Of a DNA stretch of 8,368 nt, positions 1 to 7,400 are shown piece after piece. Under the pieces are notes generated by a model. That model was given only the letters and a program-made list of their open reading frames with translations, did no database searches and was not told the DNA's origin. The stretch is from Helicobacteraceae bacterium. Its GTDB lineage: Bacteria > Campylobacterota > Campylobacteria > Campylobacterales > SZUA-545. Where the stretch lies: positions 1 to 8,368 of the forward strand of contig JAITEA010000001.1 of NCBI GenBank assembly GCA_031282285.1. The letters are read 5' to 3'. Positions within the stretch are counted from its first letter, which is position 1; each line of letters starts with the position of its first letter. A program made the position numbers and the translations under genes.

Positions 1-323
1 TTTCCCGCGGCAAAATCGCGAGTAAACGAGAGATTATCGGCGCTGTAAACATACGACGCGCCGCGTTCGATCGCGTTGAAAACCAATGTAGTTTTGCCCG
101 CTGGCAATTTTATCTCGGTTCCGCCAAACGACGACTCCCACGACACCGCCGCGCCGTTATAATTTGTAACCTCGATCGATCCGCCCGTTATGGCTACGGG
201 CAGCGTTATTGTCGTCGTCCGTTCCAGCGCCAGACTTTGATCGTAGATGATCGTCGTTTTGGAACAGGCGATCAGCGCCGCCGCCGCGAAAACAATTATA
301 AACGCTTGCGCTAACTTTTTCAT
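1..323 (-). CDS. small lipoprotein, 3' end outside the window
   Basis: Reading from ATG at 323 down to base 1 gives 107 open codons. The protein begins MKKLAQAFIIVFAAAALIAC, a Lys-rich start, hydrophobic core and lipobox LIAC with the acceptor at Cys20, so it should be exported, lipidated and anchored in a membrane. The mature part is Ser/Thr/Gly-rich with alternating hydrophobic residues, which looks like a small beta-rich domain; I recognise no family. A GGAGAG ribosome-binding site lies 5 bases before ATG, and a TATAAT box lies about 30 bases upstream. The gene diverges from the secretion operon. A pilotin role for the secretin is conceivable from position, but nothing in the visible sequence supports it. 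The start and lipoprotein nature are firm; the function is unknown. Confidence 0.85.
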   Translation of the reverse strand, partial: MKKLAQAFIIVFAAAALIACSKTTIIYDQSLALERTTTITLPVAITGGSIEVTNYNGAAVSWESSFGGTEIKLPAGKTTLVFNAIERGASYVYSADNLSFTRDFAAG

Positions 324-352
324 AACGCTCTCCAAAGCGCGGATTTATGGCG

Positions 353-358
353 ATTATA
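353..358 (-). promoter_or_regulatory. -10 box (TATAAT) for the lipoprotein gene
   Basis: On the minus strand the sequence reads GGGGTATAATCGCC, a perfect TATAAT 30 bases upstream of the lipoprotein ATG, which predicts a short 5' leader of roughly 20-25 bases. No good TTGACA-like -35 element lies at the expected spacing. That area is occupied by the direct repeat at 375-393. Confidence 0.55.
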
Positions 359-374
359 CCCCTCCGCGGCTTTG

Positions 375-393
375 CGAGTTAGGTCGAGTTAGG
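375..393. repeat. 10-bp-period direct repeat, possible operator
   Basis: CGAGTTAGG occurs twice, separated by one T, giving a 10-base period (about one helical turn). It sits in the shared upstream region of the divergent lipoprotein gene and secretion operon, at the -35 position of the lipoprotein promoter. A direct repeat on one helix face is a common layout for regulator binding. That this one is bound is inference. Confidence 0.35.
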
Positions 394-426
394 CTAAAGC
401 GCGAAGCTTGGCGCGGCTTGAGGGGC

Positions 427-439
427 TTTTGGCTAAAAT
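427..439 (+). promoter_or_regulatory. candidate promoter for the secretion operon
   Basis: TTTTGGCTAAAAT is a T-run, then a G, then a TAnAAT-like -10 box, with no clear -35. This form is known for sigma-70 promoters of Campylobacterota. It lies about 50 bases before the preferred start of the first operon gene, and I see no better promoter in 324-487. Assignment is by pattern only. Confidence 0.4.
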
Positions 440-475
440 CTTTGCAGTTGTACGCGCTTGATCGGTTTTTGGTTT

Positions 476-482
476 GGAAGGA
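476..482 (+). promoter_or_regulatory. ribosome-binding site that decides the TTG start at 488
   Basis: GGAAGGA lies 5 bases before TTG at 488 and 2 bases before TTG at 485. The reading frame is open further upstream, and a TTG at 458 would give a longer protein, but that codon has no Shine-Dalgarno sequence. The 488 start is therefore preferred. Confidence 0.7.
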
Positions 483-487
483 TTTTG

Positions 488-2314
488 TTGGTTGCGTTAA
501 AGCAGATACTCGTATCGTTTATACCGCCGCTGTTGATTGCGCTTATATGCGCGGCGATCGCTTATACCAACGCGCTCGGCGTTTTGGCGATAGCGCCCGA
601 TTTTGCGATCTTCTGCGCGGCGCTGGCGCTGGCGATCGCGGCGATCTTTGGCGCGGTTCTGGGCAGATCGGCTATCGCGCACGCCGCGCTGTTCGCGCTG
701 GCTATCTTTTGGCTGGTTATCGGCGGGCGTATGGAGAATACGACGCTGGAGTGCGTCAAGGCGCTAAGCTGGCATCTGCTGCCCGTCGTCGCCGCGATCT
801 TCGCCGCGCTAAACGAATGTCCGTTCTGGTCGGCGCAGGGCATTTTGCGGCTGCTGTGCGTTTCGATCGCGCTGTTTTTGATCGCGCTAATCAGCCTTAG
901 CCCTTACGCGATCAACTTCGCCGCCGCGCTGGAGTACGGGTTTGGCGATATGATTCTGGGCGTTCCAAAAGGCGCGGCGTTTATATACGCGCTGACTTGG
1001 ATCCTATTTTTGATCAGAGCCTATTCACAGAGGCGCAAACTTGTCCCGACCGCGCTTGGCGTATCTTGCGGCGCGTTTTTGGCGGGGATCGCGCTGGGCG
1101 GCGATCGCGCCCTTTCCGCGCTGTTTTTTGGCGGCGGGGCGCTTATATTGATAATCGGCGCGCTGCCGTTCTCGTTTGCCGTGATCGCGACAAAGCCTCA
1201 AAAGCGGCGCGAAGCAAAAGCGCCGCCGCAACCCAAAGCCGCCCCGCTTAAAGCGGCAAGCGCGGAGCCAGTTGCATTTGATCGCAATCTGCCTCAAACC
1301 GCGCCGATCAAAACGCGCCTGTTAGCCAAACTAAGCTCGTTTCGCCCCTTCGCCCTTGCCAAAGATCGTTTAACCGATCGCGCCAAATCGCTGCTCAGCC
1401 CCGCCAAAACGCGCCTCGTTCTGGCGCACCCCGATCTGCGGTTTTTCGATACGAACGACAAAGTCGGCGTTATCCTTTCGCCCGCATACTACTGGTATAA
1501 GCGCTCGGAAGCTTTGTTCAAAAGCCGCCGCTTGGCGAAGCGCTTTGCCGCCTCCGTGTTTTTCGGCTGGATTCCCGAAGGGTCGTATCATTACTACGCC
1601 TTCAAAGAGGAGGGCGGCTGGGGCTTTATAGCCTGCGATCCCGTGGAGGCGACGCGGCGGCTGATCGATCAGGGGCTTGATGCGCGTCTGATCTCAAGAA
1701 TCTACTTCGCGCAGAGCGCGCTCGATCCCGCGCAGTCGCCCATCGCGCTCTCGCAGAATACGGCGCTGAGCTTCGTAAACGGAGCGTGGGTCGCGCTGCC
1801 GCTGAAGTTCGCCGCCGACGCGCAACCGTTCGATCAGACGCCGCGCGTTTTGAGCGCGCCGAGCTTCGCGCCGCCCAGATCGCGCGAAACGAGCGATATG
1901 CCGCGCAAACGCTTCGCGCTCGCCGCCTCGTTTTTGCTGATCGTCATCGCGGCGCTGGCGGTCGATATTTTCAGGATTTCCAGCCTCGCAAACGCGTACG
2001 AGAGCGAGAGAGAGGAGATATTAACCCGCGCCAAACTGCCCGCCACGCAGCTTCAGCTTGAGAGCATAGAGCGGCGGCTGACGCAGATCGCCTCCGCGCA
2101 GCAGGGGCTTAGGCTGACGCTCAACAAGCTGCTCACCTTCGCGCCGACGGCGCGGCTGGAACGGCTGGATATCGAGGGGCGGACGATTACCGTCCGCTTC
2201 GCGCCGACGGAAACGATCGACGCCAAGACGATTATCGAGCGGCTCAAAGCCGCCGCGCCGGAGGCGGAGGCAAAAGAGCAGAACAATCAAGTGTGGGCGG
2301 TAGCCAAATGGTAA
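488..2314 (+). CDS. GspL/PilN-like inner-membrane protein with a polytopic N-terminal domain
   Basis: This is a 608-residue protein from TTG at 488. Residues 1-235 hold about eight hydrophobic segments (roughly 9-27, 35-57, 63-80, 93-109, 121-138, 163-179, 187-204, 210-233). A basic Ala/Pro/Lys linker runs from about 236 to 305. A soluble, probably cytoplasmic domain follows at about 308-450. A Pro/Ser/Arg-rich stretch leads to a single transmembrane helix at 476-495, a coiled coil at about 500-548 and a small alpha/beta domain at 549-608 of the ferredoxin-like type seen in PilN and the GspL C-terminus. GspL/PilN proteins recruit the ATPase to the inner-membrane platform. Position upstream of a GspM-like gene and gspC, gspD, gspE supports this. 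The multi-helix N-terminus is not part of the usual GspL plan, so the fusion is the odd feature. Assignment rests on architecture and context, with no signature motif. The stop overlaps the next start by 7 bases. Confidence 0.7.
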   Translation: MVALKQILVSFIPPLLIALICAAIAYTNALGVLAIAPDFAIFCAALALAIAAIFGAVLGRSAIAHAALFALAIFWLVIGGRMENTTLECVKALSWHLLPVVAAIFAALNECPFWSAQGILRLLCVSIALFLIALISLSPYAINFAAALEYGFGDMILGVPKGAAFIYALTWILFLIRAYSQRRKLVPTALGVSCGAFLAGIALGGDRALSALFFGGGALILIIGALPFSFAVIATKPQKRREAKAPPQPKAAPLKAASAEPVAFDRNLPQTAPIKTRLLAKLSSFRPFALAKDRLTDRAKSLLSPAKTRLVLAHPDLRFFDTNDKVGVILSPAYYWYKRSEALFKSRRLAKRFAASVFFGWIPEGSYHYYAFKEEGGWGFIACDPVEATRRLIDQGLDARLISRIYFAQSALDPAQSPIALSQNTALSFVNGAWVALPLKFAADAQPFDQTPRVLSAPSFAPPRSRETSDMPRKRFALAASFLLIVIAALAVDIFRISSLANAYESEREEILTRAKLPATQLQLESIERRLTQIASAQQGLRLTLNKLLTFAPTARLERLDIEGRTITVRFAPTETIDAKTIIERLKAAAPEAEAKEQNNQVWAVAKW

Positions 2315-2712
2315 GGGTCAATCTGCGCTATATCCTGCTGGCGCTGGCGGCGATCGCGCTGATATTGCTGATCTGGCGCGTCGGCGCGTTAAGCGCGCTG
2401 AACGAGGCGAGTTTGGCGCGGCAAAATACCGCCGCCTTCGCCGAGCGCATAACCAAGCTCAGATCGGAGTGGGAGAACAACCAAGCGGCAAAATCGCGCG
2501 CGCAGGCGGTGTTTAACGAGGATATTTTCAAGCAGCGCGGAAACGCGCAGCAGAGCGCGCAGGGGATCAAAGCCGAGTACAAAAACCTCGACGCGCAGGC
2601 GCTTGCCCGTCTGACGCGCGCGCTGTTTGAATCGCCCGTTCCCGTCAAAACCTTTTCGGTCGAGCGCAAGGGCGATCAAGCCGCCGATATCGCTTTGGAG
2701 ATCGCGTGGTAA
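2308..2712 (+). CDS. GspM/PilO-like small platform protein
   Basis: This is a 134-residue protein from ATG at 2308, whose ATG lies inside ATGGTAA, the end of the preceding gene. It has a short basic N-terminus, one transmembrane helix at about 8-24, a charged helical stretch likely to be a coiled coil (about 30-95), and a small C-terminal region (96-134) whose last 25 residues alternate like beta strands and end EIAW. This is the layout of GspM and PilO, which pair with GspL or PilN on the periplasmic side of the inner membrane. GGGCGGT upstream may act as a weak ribosome-binding site, though coupling to the previous gene is more likely. A GTG at 2293 is also in frame, but it would extend the overlap and add non-typical residues ahead of the basic anchor. 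The name is inferred from architecture and position. Confidence 0.65.
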   Translation: MVRVNLRYILLALAAIALILLIWRVGALSALNEASLARQNTAAFAERITKLRSEWENNQAAKSRAQAVFNEDIFKQRGNAQQSAQGIKAEYKNLDAQALARLTRALFESPVPVKTFSVERKGDQAADIALEIAW

Positions 2713-3236
2713 AGAAGATCGCCGCGGCGTTAATCTGGGCGGTAATCGCGCTTGAGGCGGTCGTTTTCTTTTTGCCGAAAAAGGAGATTTACTACCTCGG
2801 CGAGCGCTATTTGGACGCGCTTGGCGTGGCGATCTCGAGCGAAGAGGCGAGCGATTACGGCTGGCTTTTCTCGCTTAAAGGCGGCGCGATCTACTACGAT
2901 CGGATGCAGACGGCGGAAAATAACCGCCTATCGCTGTTTGCCTCGATCTTTTACAACGAATTATCCCTCGAGCCGTTTAGTTTCGCAAGCGAGCTTAACT
3001 CCATATTTCCGACGCGGGTAGATTTTTTGAAAGCGCGCCATACGATTTTTCTCCCGCATAAAATATTTTTAAGCGGCGAAGGGGAGATCGGCGCGATTTC
3101 AGGCTGGATCGACCTTTTTGCGCGCAAAATCTACATTGTAATTAACGCCCCGTCGGAAATCCAGCAAAAATATGGACAGATTTTTGCTGTACTGGAGAAA
3201 AAGTCGGAAGGATTCGTCTATGAGCGCGATTTTTGA
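2706..3236 (+). CDS. membrane-anchored envelope protein, possibly GspN-like
   Basis: This is a 176-residue protein from GTG at 2706, within GTGGTAA at the end of the previous gene, with GGAG 5 bases upstream of the start. It begins MVKKIAAALIWAVIALEAVV, a signal anchor or uncleaved signal peptide (helix about 6-23). The remainder is predicted periplasmic: an alternating pattern near 55-65 (SLKGGAIYYD) and a stretch at about 110-148 with GEGEIGAISGWIDLF, which looks like the Gly-punctuated beta strands of GspN/AsmA-like proteins. Position between the GspM-like gene and gspC fits a small GspN-type accessory component. GspN proteins I know are longer, so this may be a reduced version or a clade-specific protein. 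Real coding is supported by its place in the overlap chain; the function is tentative. Confidence 0.6.
   Translation: MVKKIAAALIWAVIALEAVVFFLPKKEIYYLGERYLDALGVAISSEEASDYGWLFSLKGGAIYYDRMQTAENNRLSLFASIFYNELSLEPFSFASELNSIFPTRVDFLKARHTIFLPHKIFLSGEGEIGAISGWIDLFARKIYIVINAPSEIQQKYGQIFAVLEKKSEGFVYERDF
3206..3212 (+). promoter_or_regulatory. gspC: ribosome-binding site that decides the gspC start at 3220
   Basis: GGAAGGA lies 7 bases before ATG at 3220. An in-frame ATG at 3172 exists inside the preceding gene but has no comparable site and would add 16 hydrophilic residues ahead of the membrane anchor. Confidence 0.75.
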
Positions 3237-4047
3237 CAGACTCTCCCCCGCGTGGCAGATTCGCTTCGCGGCGTTTGGTTTTCTATGCGCGTCGTTAGCT
3301 CTTGCCTCGGCGATCGCCAAGCTGTTTCTGCCCGATAGCTCTATCGAGAGGGCTTTCAGCGCGCCGTTTAATTTTGTCCGCTCCTATCCGCTGGAGCGCG
3401 CTTTGGGCATCGGCTCCGCCGCCAATTCGCAAGATATGCAGGGCGCTTTGTCGCAGGGCGCGGCTACGCTTACGGGATTGAAATTAAAGGCGATCTACGC
3501 CGAAAACGACAAGAACGGCTTCGTGGTGATCGACGAGGGCGCCAAGCTCACATTCGTGGGCGTGGGCGAAATATTGCGCGGCTATACGCTCAGCGCGGTG
3601 GAGTCGAAAAAGGCTATATTCGCCAAAGACGGCGCGACCTACGAGCTTAGCCTCGAGGATCAGACCAGAGAGGCGCGCGTAGTCGCCTCGTCGCAGCGCA
3701 ATATCTCCGTAACGGCGGACGCGCAGCAGACAAAACGGCTGATAGGGCGCGACGAGCTGGCAAAATACCGCCAGAATGTGCGGCTTATCTGGGACAATAT
3801 CGGCATAGCGCCGATCAACGAAAACGGCAAGTTCAAGGAGTTCCGCGTAACCTTTGTGGCGCGGGACTCCGTCTTTCACGAGCTTGGCTTGCAGGCGGGC
3901 GACGTGTTAAAAAGCGCGAACGGGATCGAGCTTGACGGTTTCGCGGCGGCAATGCGCCTTTACGCCAAGATCGACGAGATAGATCGCTTCACGATGACGA
4001 TCGTCAGAAATAACCGCGAAAAAGAGCTTGTCTATGAGATTCGTTAG
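3220..4047 (+). CDS. gspC: type II secretion protein GspC (HR and PDZ domains)
   Basis: This is a 275-residue inner-membrane protein that should link the cytoplasmic-membrane platform to the secretin. A transmembrane helix at about 15-37 follows a short cytoplasmic tail. A spacer leads to a homology region at about 84-146 (from LKLKAIYAENDK to ATYELSL), the domain that in GspC contacts secretin N-domains and is related to PilP. A C-terminal PDZ domain follows at about 205-275, with the typical turn LGLQAGDVL at 222-230 and the NGIELDG strand. The PDZ domain separates GspC from PilP and so favours type II secretion over type IV pilus. The protein corresponds in place to CtsR of the Campylobacter transformation cluster. 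Its start overlaps the upstream gene by 17 bases and its end overlaps gspD by 14. Confidence 0.85.
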   Translation: MSAIFDRLSPAWQIRFAAFGFLCASLALASAIAKLFLPDSSIERAFSAPFNFVRSYPLERALGIGSAANSQDMQGALSQGAATLTGLKLKAIYAENDKNGFVVIDEGAKLTFVGVGEILRGYTLSAVESKKAIFAKDGATYELSLEDQTREARVVASSQRNISVTADAQQTKRLIGRDELAKYRQNVRLIWDNIGIAPINENGKFKEFRVTFVARDSVFHELGLQAGDVLKSANGIELDGFAAAMRLYAKIDEIDRFTMTIVRNNREKELVYEIR

Positions 4048-5878
4048 CCTTCTGCTGGCTTTGCTCTGCCTCTGCTTCGCCGCGCCAAACGAGGAGCGCC
4101 AGACGGTGGAGATCAACTTTACCGATCTGCCCATCGAGGAGTTCCTCAAAATGACCTCCCGCATTATGGGCAAAAATCTGCTGCTGACCCAGCGCGTCTC
4201 CGGCAATGTGGATTTTGTGAGCGCGACTTCGGTGTATAAAGACGACATTCTCCAACTGGCGCTTAGCGTGCTCGCCACGCGCGGTTTGACGCTGGTCGAA
4301 GAGGGCAGCTACTACAAGATAACGCGCCTCGCCGAAGCCGCGCAGGAGAATATCCCCGTCGTAAGCGGTACGGCGAGCGGATCGCTGATGGTTACGCAGA
4401 CCATTCGGATCGAAGAGGAGAATATAGACATTATCGTCCAGAAGATTCGCCATCTGCTCTCTCCGGCGGCGAAGCTGGTTACGATGCGCGAATCCAACTC
4501 GATGGTGATCAGCGACTATCCGTCGAATATCAACACGGTGCGGCAGGTGATAGGCGAGCTTGTCGATAAGCGCGCTTTGAGCGTGGAGTTTATACCGCTC
4601 AAAAATGTAAAAGCTTCCTCGATCGTTACCTCTTTGCAGCAGATCGTCAAAGGCGCGCTGAACCCGCGCGTGATCGACAACGAGGTTCAGATTCTCAAAG
4701 ACGACGCCTCGAACGCGATCGTGGTTACGGGCAGACCGCAGCATATCAAGCTGGTCAGATCGCTGGTAAACCGCCTCGATGTGGAGAATAACCACGCCGC
4801 CCCGTCGTCGGAGGTGATATTCCTGCAAAACTCGGAGGCGGCGTCGCTGGTGAAAATCCTCTCCGGCGTGGTGGAGAAAACCGCCGTCGCCGCGCCGCCA
4901 GCCGGCGTGGTCGATCAGCGCATAAAACCTATGCTCAGCGCGGACGAAGAGATGAATGTGTTGATCGTCGTCGGTATGCCGGAGGAGATCGCCGCGATCA
5001 AAACGCTGGTCAAATCGCTCGACGTGCCGCGCCAGCAGGTCTATGTACAGGCGACGATCGTCGAAGTCAGCGATAATCTAGCCGATCAGATCGGCTTGAC
5101 CTACGGCATAGACGGCGCCTCGGTGGGCGGCAACGGCATATACACGCTCGGCGCGGCGCTTACCGGTAGCGTTCCGTCGGCGGTCAGCGGCGCGATTCTA
5201 AGCCAGTTGCAAAAAACAGACGCCAACGGCAACATCAAGGTCGAGAGCGCCACCGCTTTGGCGGTCGGCGTCGGGCTGAACCTGCTGGCGAGCCAGCAAG
5301 CGGCTGAGGTGCTCTCCGAGCCGTCGATCTTGTGCGTCAATAACAAAGAATCGACCATCTATGTCGGCGAGACGCGATCGATTATGACCTCCGAAAGTAC
5401 CACCAGCGCGGGCATTCCCACCAAAAACTACGCCCGTCAGGATATAGGCTTGACGCTCAAGGTCAAGCCGCGCCTATCGACCAACAAGAAGGTGGCGCTA
5501 ACCATCGAGGCGCAGCTCGAGGGGATCGTGGGCATTGACGGCAGCCAACAGCCGACCACCACCAAACGGCGCGTATCGACCAACGCTATCGTCAGCGACG
5601 GCGAACCGGTTATCTTGGGCGGGCTGATCAAGAGCGAGGAGATCGACACCGAAACCCGCGTGCCGATTCTCTCGTCAATTCCGTTTGCCGGCAGGCTGTT
5701 TCGCAACAAGCAAGAGGGCGTGAATAAGACGAGTTTGGTCGTGATCGTAACGCCCTATATCGTGGAAAAGAGCGAGGACCTCTCGTCGCTAAGAGCGCGG
5801 CTGGGGCGTCTGGAAACGCTGCGTATGCGCTACGCCAAAGAGATTATCAAACAAGCCGATGAGCGCCGCAAGCGTTGA
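4034..5878 (+). CDS. gspD: type II secretion secretin GspD
   Basis: This 614-residue protein forms the outer-membrane multimeric channel. A signal peptide covers 1-16/17 (MRFVSLLLALLCLCFA), followed by N0 (about 23-98), N1 (118-178), N2 (183-250) and N3 (258-332), then the secretin barrel domain (about 335-575). The secretin signature VPILSSIPFAGRLFR is at 543-557, and the conserved LSEPSILCVNNKE is at 427-439. No AMIN domain is present, which argues against PilQ. After the barrel only a short charged tail (about 577-614) remains, with no recognisable pilotin-binding S-domain. Cys residues occur in the signal peptide, but Leu precedes each, so a lipobox is not convincing. ATG at 4034 is preferred over TTG at 4028. 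The start lies within gspC, and AAAGAG at 4021-4026 may act as the ribosome-binding site. Confidence 0.95.
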   Translation: MRFVSLLLALLCLCFAAPNEERQTVEINFTDLPIEEFLKMTSRIMGKNLLLTQRVSGNVDFVSATSVYKDDILQLALSVLATRGLTLVEEGSYYKITRLAEAAQENIPVVSGTASGSLMVTQTIRIEEENIDIIVQKIRHLLSPAAKLVTMRESNSMVISDYPSNINTVRQVIGELVDKRALSVEFIPLKNVKASSIVTSLQQIVKGALNPRVIDNEVQILKDDASNAIVVTGRPQHIKLVRSLVNRLDVENNHAAPSSEVIFLQNSEAASLVKILSGVVEKTAVAAPPAGVVDQRIKPMLSADEEMNVLIVVGMPEEIAAIKTLVKSLDVPRQQVYVQATIVEVSDNLADQIGLTYGIDGASVGGNGIYTLGAALTGSVPSAVSGAILSQLQKTDANGNIKVESATALAVGVGLNLLASQQAAEVLSEPSILCVNNKESTIYVGETRSIMTSESTTSAGIPTKNYARQDIGLTLKVKPRLSTNKKVALTIEAQLEGIVGIDGSQQPTTTKRRVSTNAIVSDGEPVILGGLIKSEEIDTETRVPILSSIPFAGRLFRNKQEGVNKTSLVVIVTPYIVEKSEDLSSLRARLGRLETLRMRYAKEIIKQADERRKR

Positions 5879-7400
5879 GTTTCAAAGGCTCAGCCATCAG
5901 GGGCTGGAGCCGACGCATTTTGAGGGGATCGACTCCGCTCTGGCGCTCAAATACTATGTGCTATTTGCCAAAGTCAAAGACGAGATCGCCGTCTGTCTGG
6001 GCGAGCCGTATCTGGCGGAATCGCTGGGATTTTTAAGCAAATACGAGATCGCCGCGCCTATCTATCTACTGGATCAGGAGAGCTTCGATCGCCTCTACAA
6101 CCGCTTTTTGGAGCAGCGCACCGACAGGGAGCTAAGCGACATCGGCGGCGCGGACGATCGCATAAACGAGGTCGCCGAAGAGGAGGAGGGTTTCAGCCTC
6201 GCGGAGTTTCTGCGCAACAAAGCCGATCTGCTAAACAGCGAGGAAGCCGCGCCGATTATCCGCTTCGTGAACGCGCTGTTTTATCAGGCGATCAAAAAGG
6301 GCGCGAGCGATATTCACATAGAGGCGCACGAGCGCAAGGGAGAGGTGCGCTTCAGGATCGACGGCGCGCTTGTGAGGTACGTCGATCTTGATTTGCGTAT
6401 TATCAATCTTGTGATCAGCCGCATCAAGGTTATCAGCAACCTTGATATTTCAGAAAAGCGCGTGGCGCAGGACGGGCGGACGCAGGTTAATATCGCGCGC
6501 AGAACGCTGGATATCCGCGTCTCGATTCTGCCGACCTACTACGGCGAGCGGGTGGTGATGCGGATTTTGATGGAGAGCGCGGAGATTCCGCACCTCAAGG
6601 AGCTTGGTTTTGAAGCCGATCTGATCGCCGGTTTAAGCGATCTGCTGGAGCATTCGCACGGGATTATTCTCGTTACCGGACCGACGGGCAGCGGCAAATC
6701 CACCACGCTTCACAGCTTCCTTCAGCGGGTAGCCACGCCGCAGAAAAATGTGATCACCGTCGAAGACCCCGTCGAGTATAAGGCGGACAATATCAATCAA
6801 GTACAGGCAAACCCGAAGGTGGGGCTGACCTTCGCCGCGGGGCTTAGATCGATTTTGCGCCAAGACCCCGACGTTGTGATGATCGGCGAAATCCGCGACA
6901 GCGAGACGGCGGCGATCGCCATTCAAGCCGCGCTGACGGGGCATCTGGTTTTCTCCACTCTGCATACCAACACCTCCACGGGCGCGATCACGCGGCTTGT
7001 CGATATGGGCGTCGAGCGGTTTCTGGTCAGCTCGTCGCTGCTTGGCGTGCTGGCGCAGCGGCTTGTTCGTAAGCTGTGCGAAAAGTGCAAGATCGAGGAC
7101 GAGCTTGCCGAAAGCTACGAAACCGAGTTCGGCTTAAAACGCGGCACGAAAATCTACAAGGCGGTCGGCTGCCCCGAATGCAACCACTCGGGCTACAAGG
7201 GCAGACGGGCGATCGGCGAACTGTTTATCCCCGACGACGAAACCGTTGCGCTGTTTAAGGAGACGATCGAGGAGCACGCCATTCGCGATCTGGCGATCAA
7301 AAAGGGAATGCGGACGCTTCAGCGCCAGCTAATTTCGCTTGTCGCCGACGGAATCACAAGTATGGACGAAGCGATCCGAATCGGCGTCAAATCCAAATAA
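5859..7400 (+). CDS. gspE: type II secretion assembly ATPase GspE
   Basis: This 513-residue cytoplasmic hexameric ATPase powers pseudopilus assembly. An N1E-like domain (about 1-85) is followed by an acidic linker rich in Asp/Glu (about 93-115) and the N2E domain with GASDIHIE at 148-155. Walker A is GPTGSGKST at 274-282. The Asp box includes EDPVEY at 302-307. Walker B is MIGEIRD at 341-347 with catalytic-type Glu344. The His box contains Thr-Leu-His369. A four-cysteine metal-binding module has CEKC at 407-410 and CPEC at 438-441, characteristic of GspE/PilB proteins. All key residues are present. The start overlaps gspD by 20 bases and lacks a clear ribosome-binding site, so expression likely depends on translational coupling. 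Length is typical. The next expected gene, gspF, does not follow. Confidence 0.95.
   Translation: MSAASVEFQRLSHQGLEPTHFEGIDSALALKYYVLFAKVKDEIAVCLGEPYLAESLGFLSKYEIAAPIYLLDQESFDRLYNRFLEQRTDRELSDIGGADDRINEVAEEEEGFSLAEFLRNKADLLNSEEAAPIIRFVNALFYQAIKKGASDIHIEAHERKGEVRFRIDGALVRYVDLDLRIINLVISRIKVISNLDISEKRVAQDGRTQVNIARRTLDIRVSILPTYYGERVVMRILMESAEIPHLKELGFEADLIAGLSDLLEHSHGIILVTGPTGSGKSTTLHSFLQRVATPQKNVITVEDPVEYKADNINQVQANPKVGLTFAAGLRSILRQDPDVVMIGEIRDSETAAIAIQAALTGHLVFSTLHTNTSTGAITRLVDMGVERFLVSSSLLGVLAQRLVRKLCEKCKIEDELAESYETEFGLKRGTKIYKAVGCPECNHSGYKGRRAIGELFIPDDETVALFKETIEEHAIRDLAIKKGMRTLQRQLISLVADGITSMDEAIRIGVKSK

Noticed and set aside
458..487. TTG at 458 as start of the first operon gene
   Set aside because: No ribosome-binding site precedes it, whereas GGAAGGA sits 5 bases before TTG at 488.
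247..900. Open frame of 217 codons on the plus strand over the lipoprotein start and the first operon gene
   Set aside because: It is Arg-rich with no domain, runs antisense to a clear lipoprotein gene and out of frame with the membrane protein.
1898..2314. Internal ATG at 1898 as a separate PilN-like gene
   Set aside because: The frame is continuous with the upstream domains and only a weak GAG precedes the ATG. An internal start cannot be excluded but is not supported.
3172..3219. ATG at 3172 as the gspC start
   Set aside because: It would lie deep inside the preceding gene without a ribosome-binding site; ATG at 3220 has GGAAGGA at 7 bases and gives a normal GspC N-terminus.
4004..4828. 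Antisense open frame of 274 codons inside gspD
   Set aside because: It lies wholly opposite the confidently assigned gspC end and gspD N-domains; its composition (His/Arg-rich) is that of a shadow of GC-rich coding DNA.
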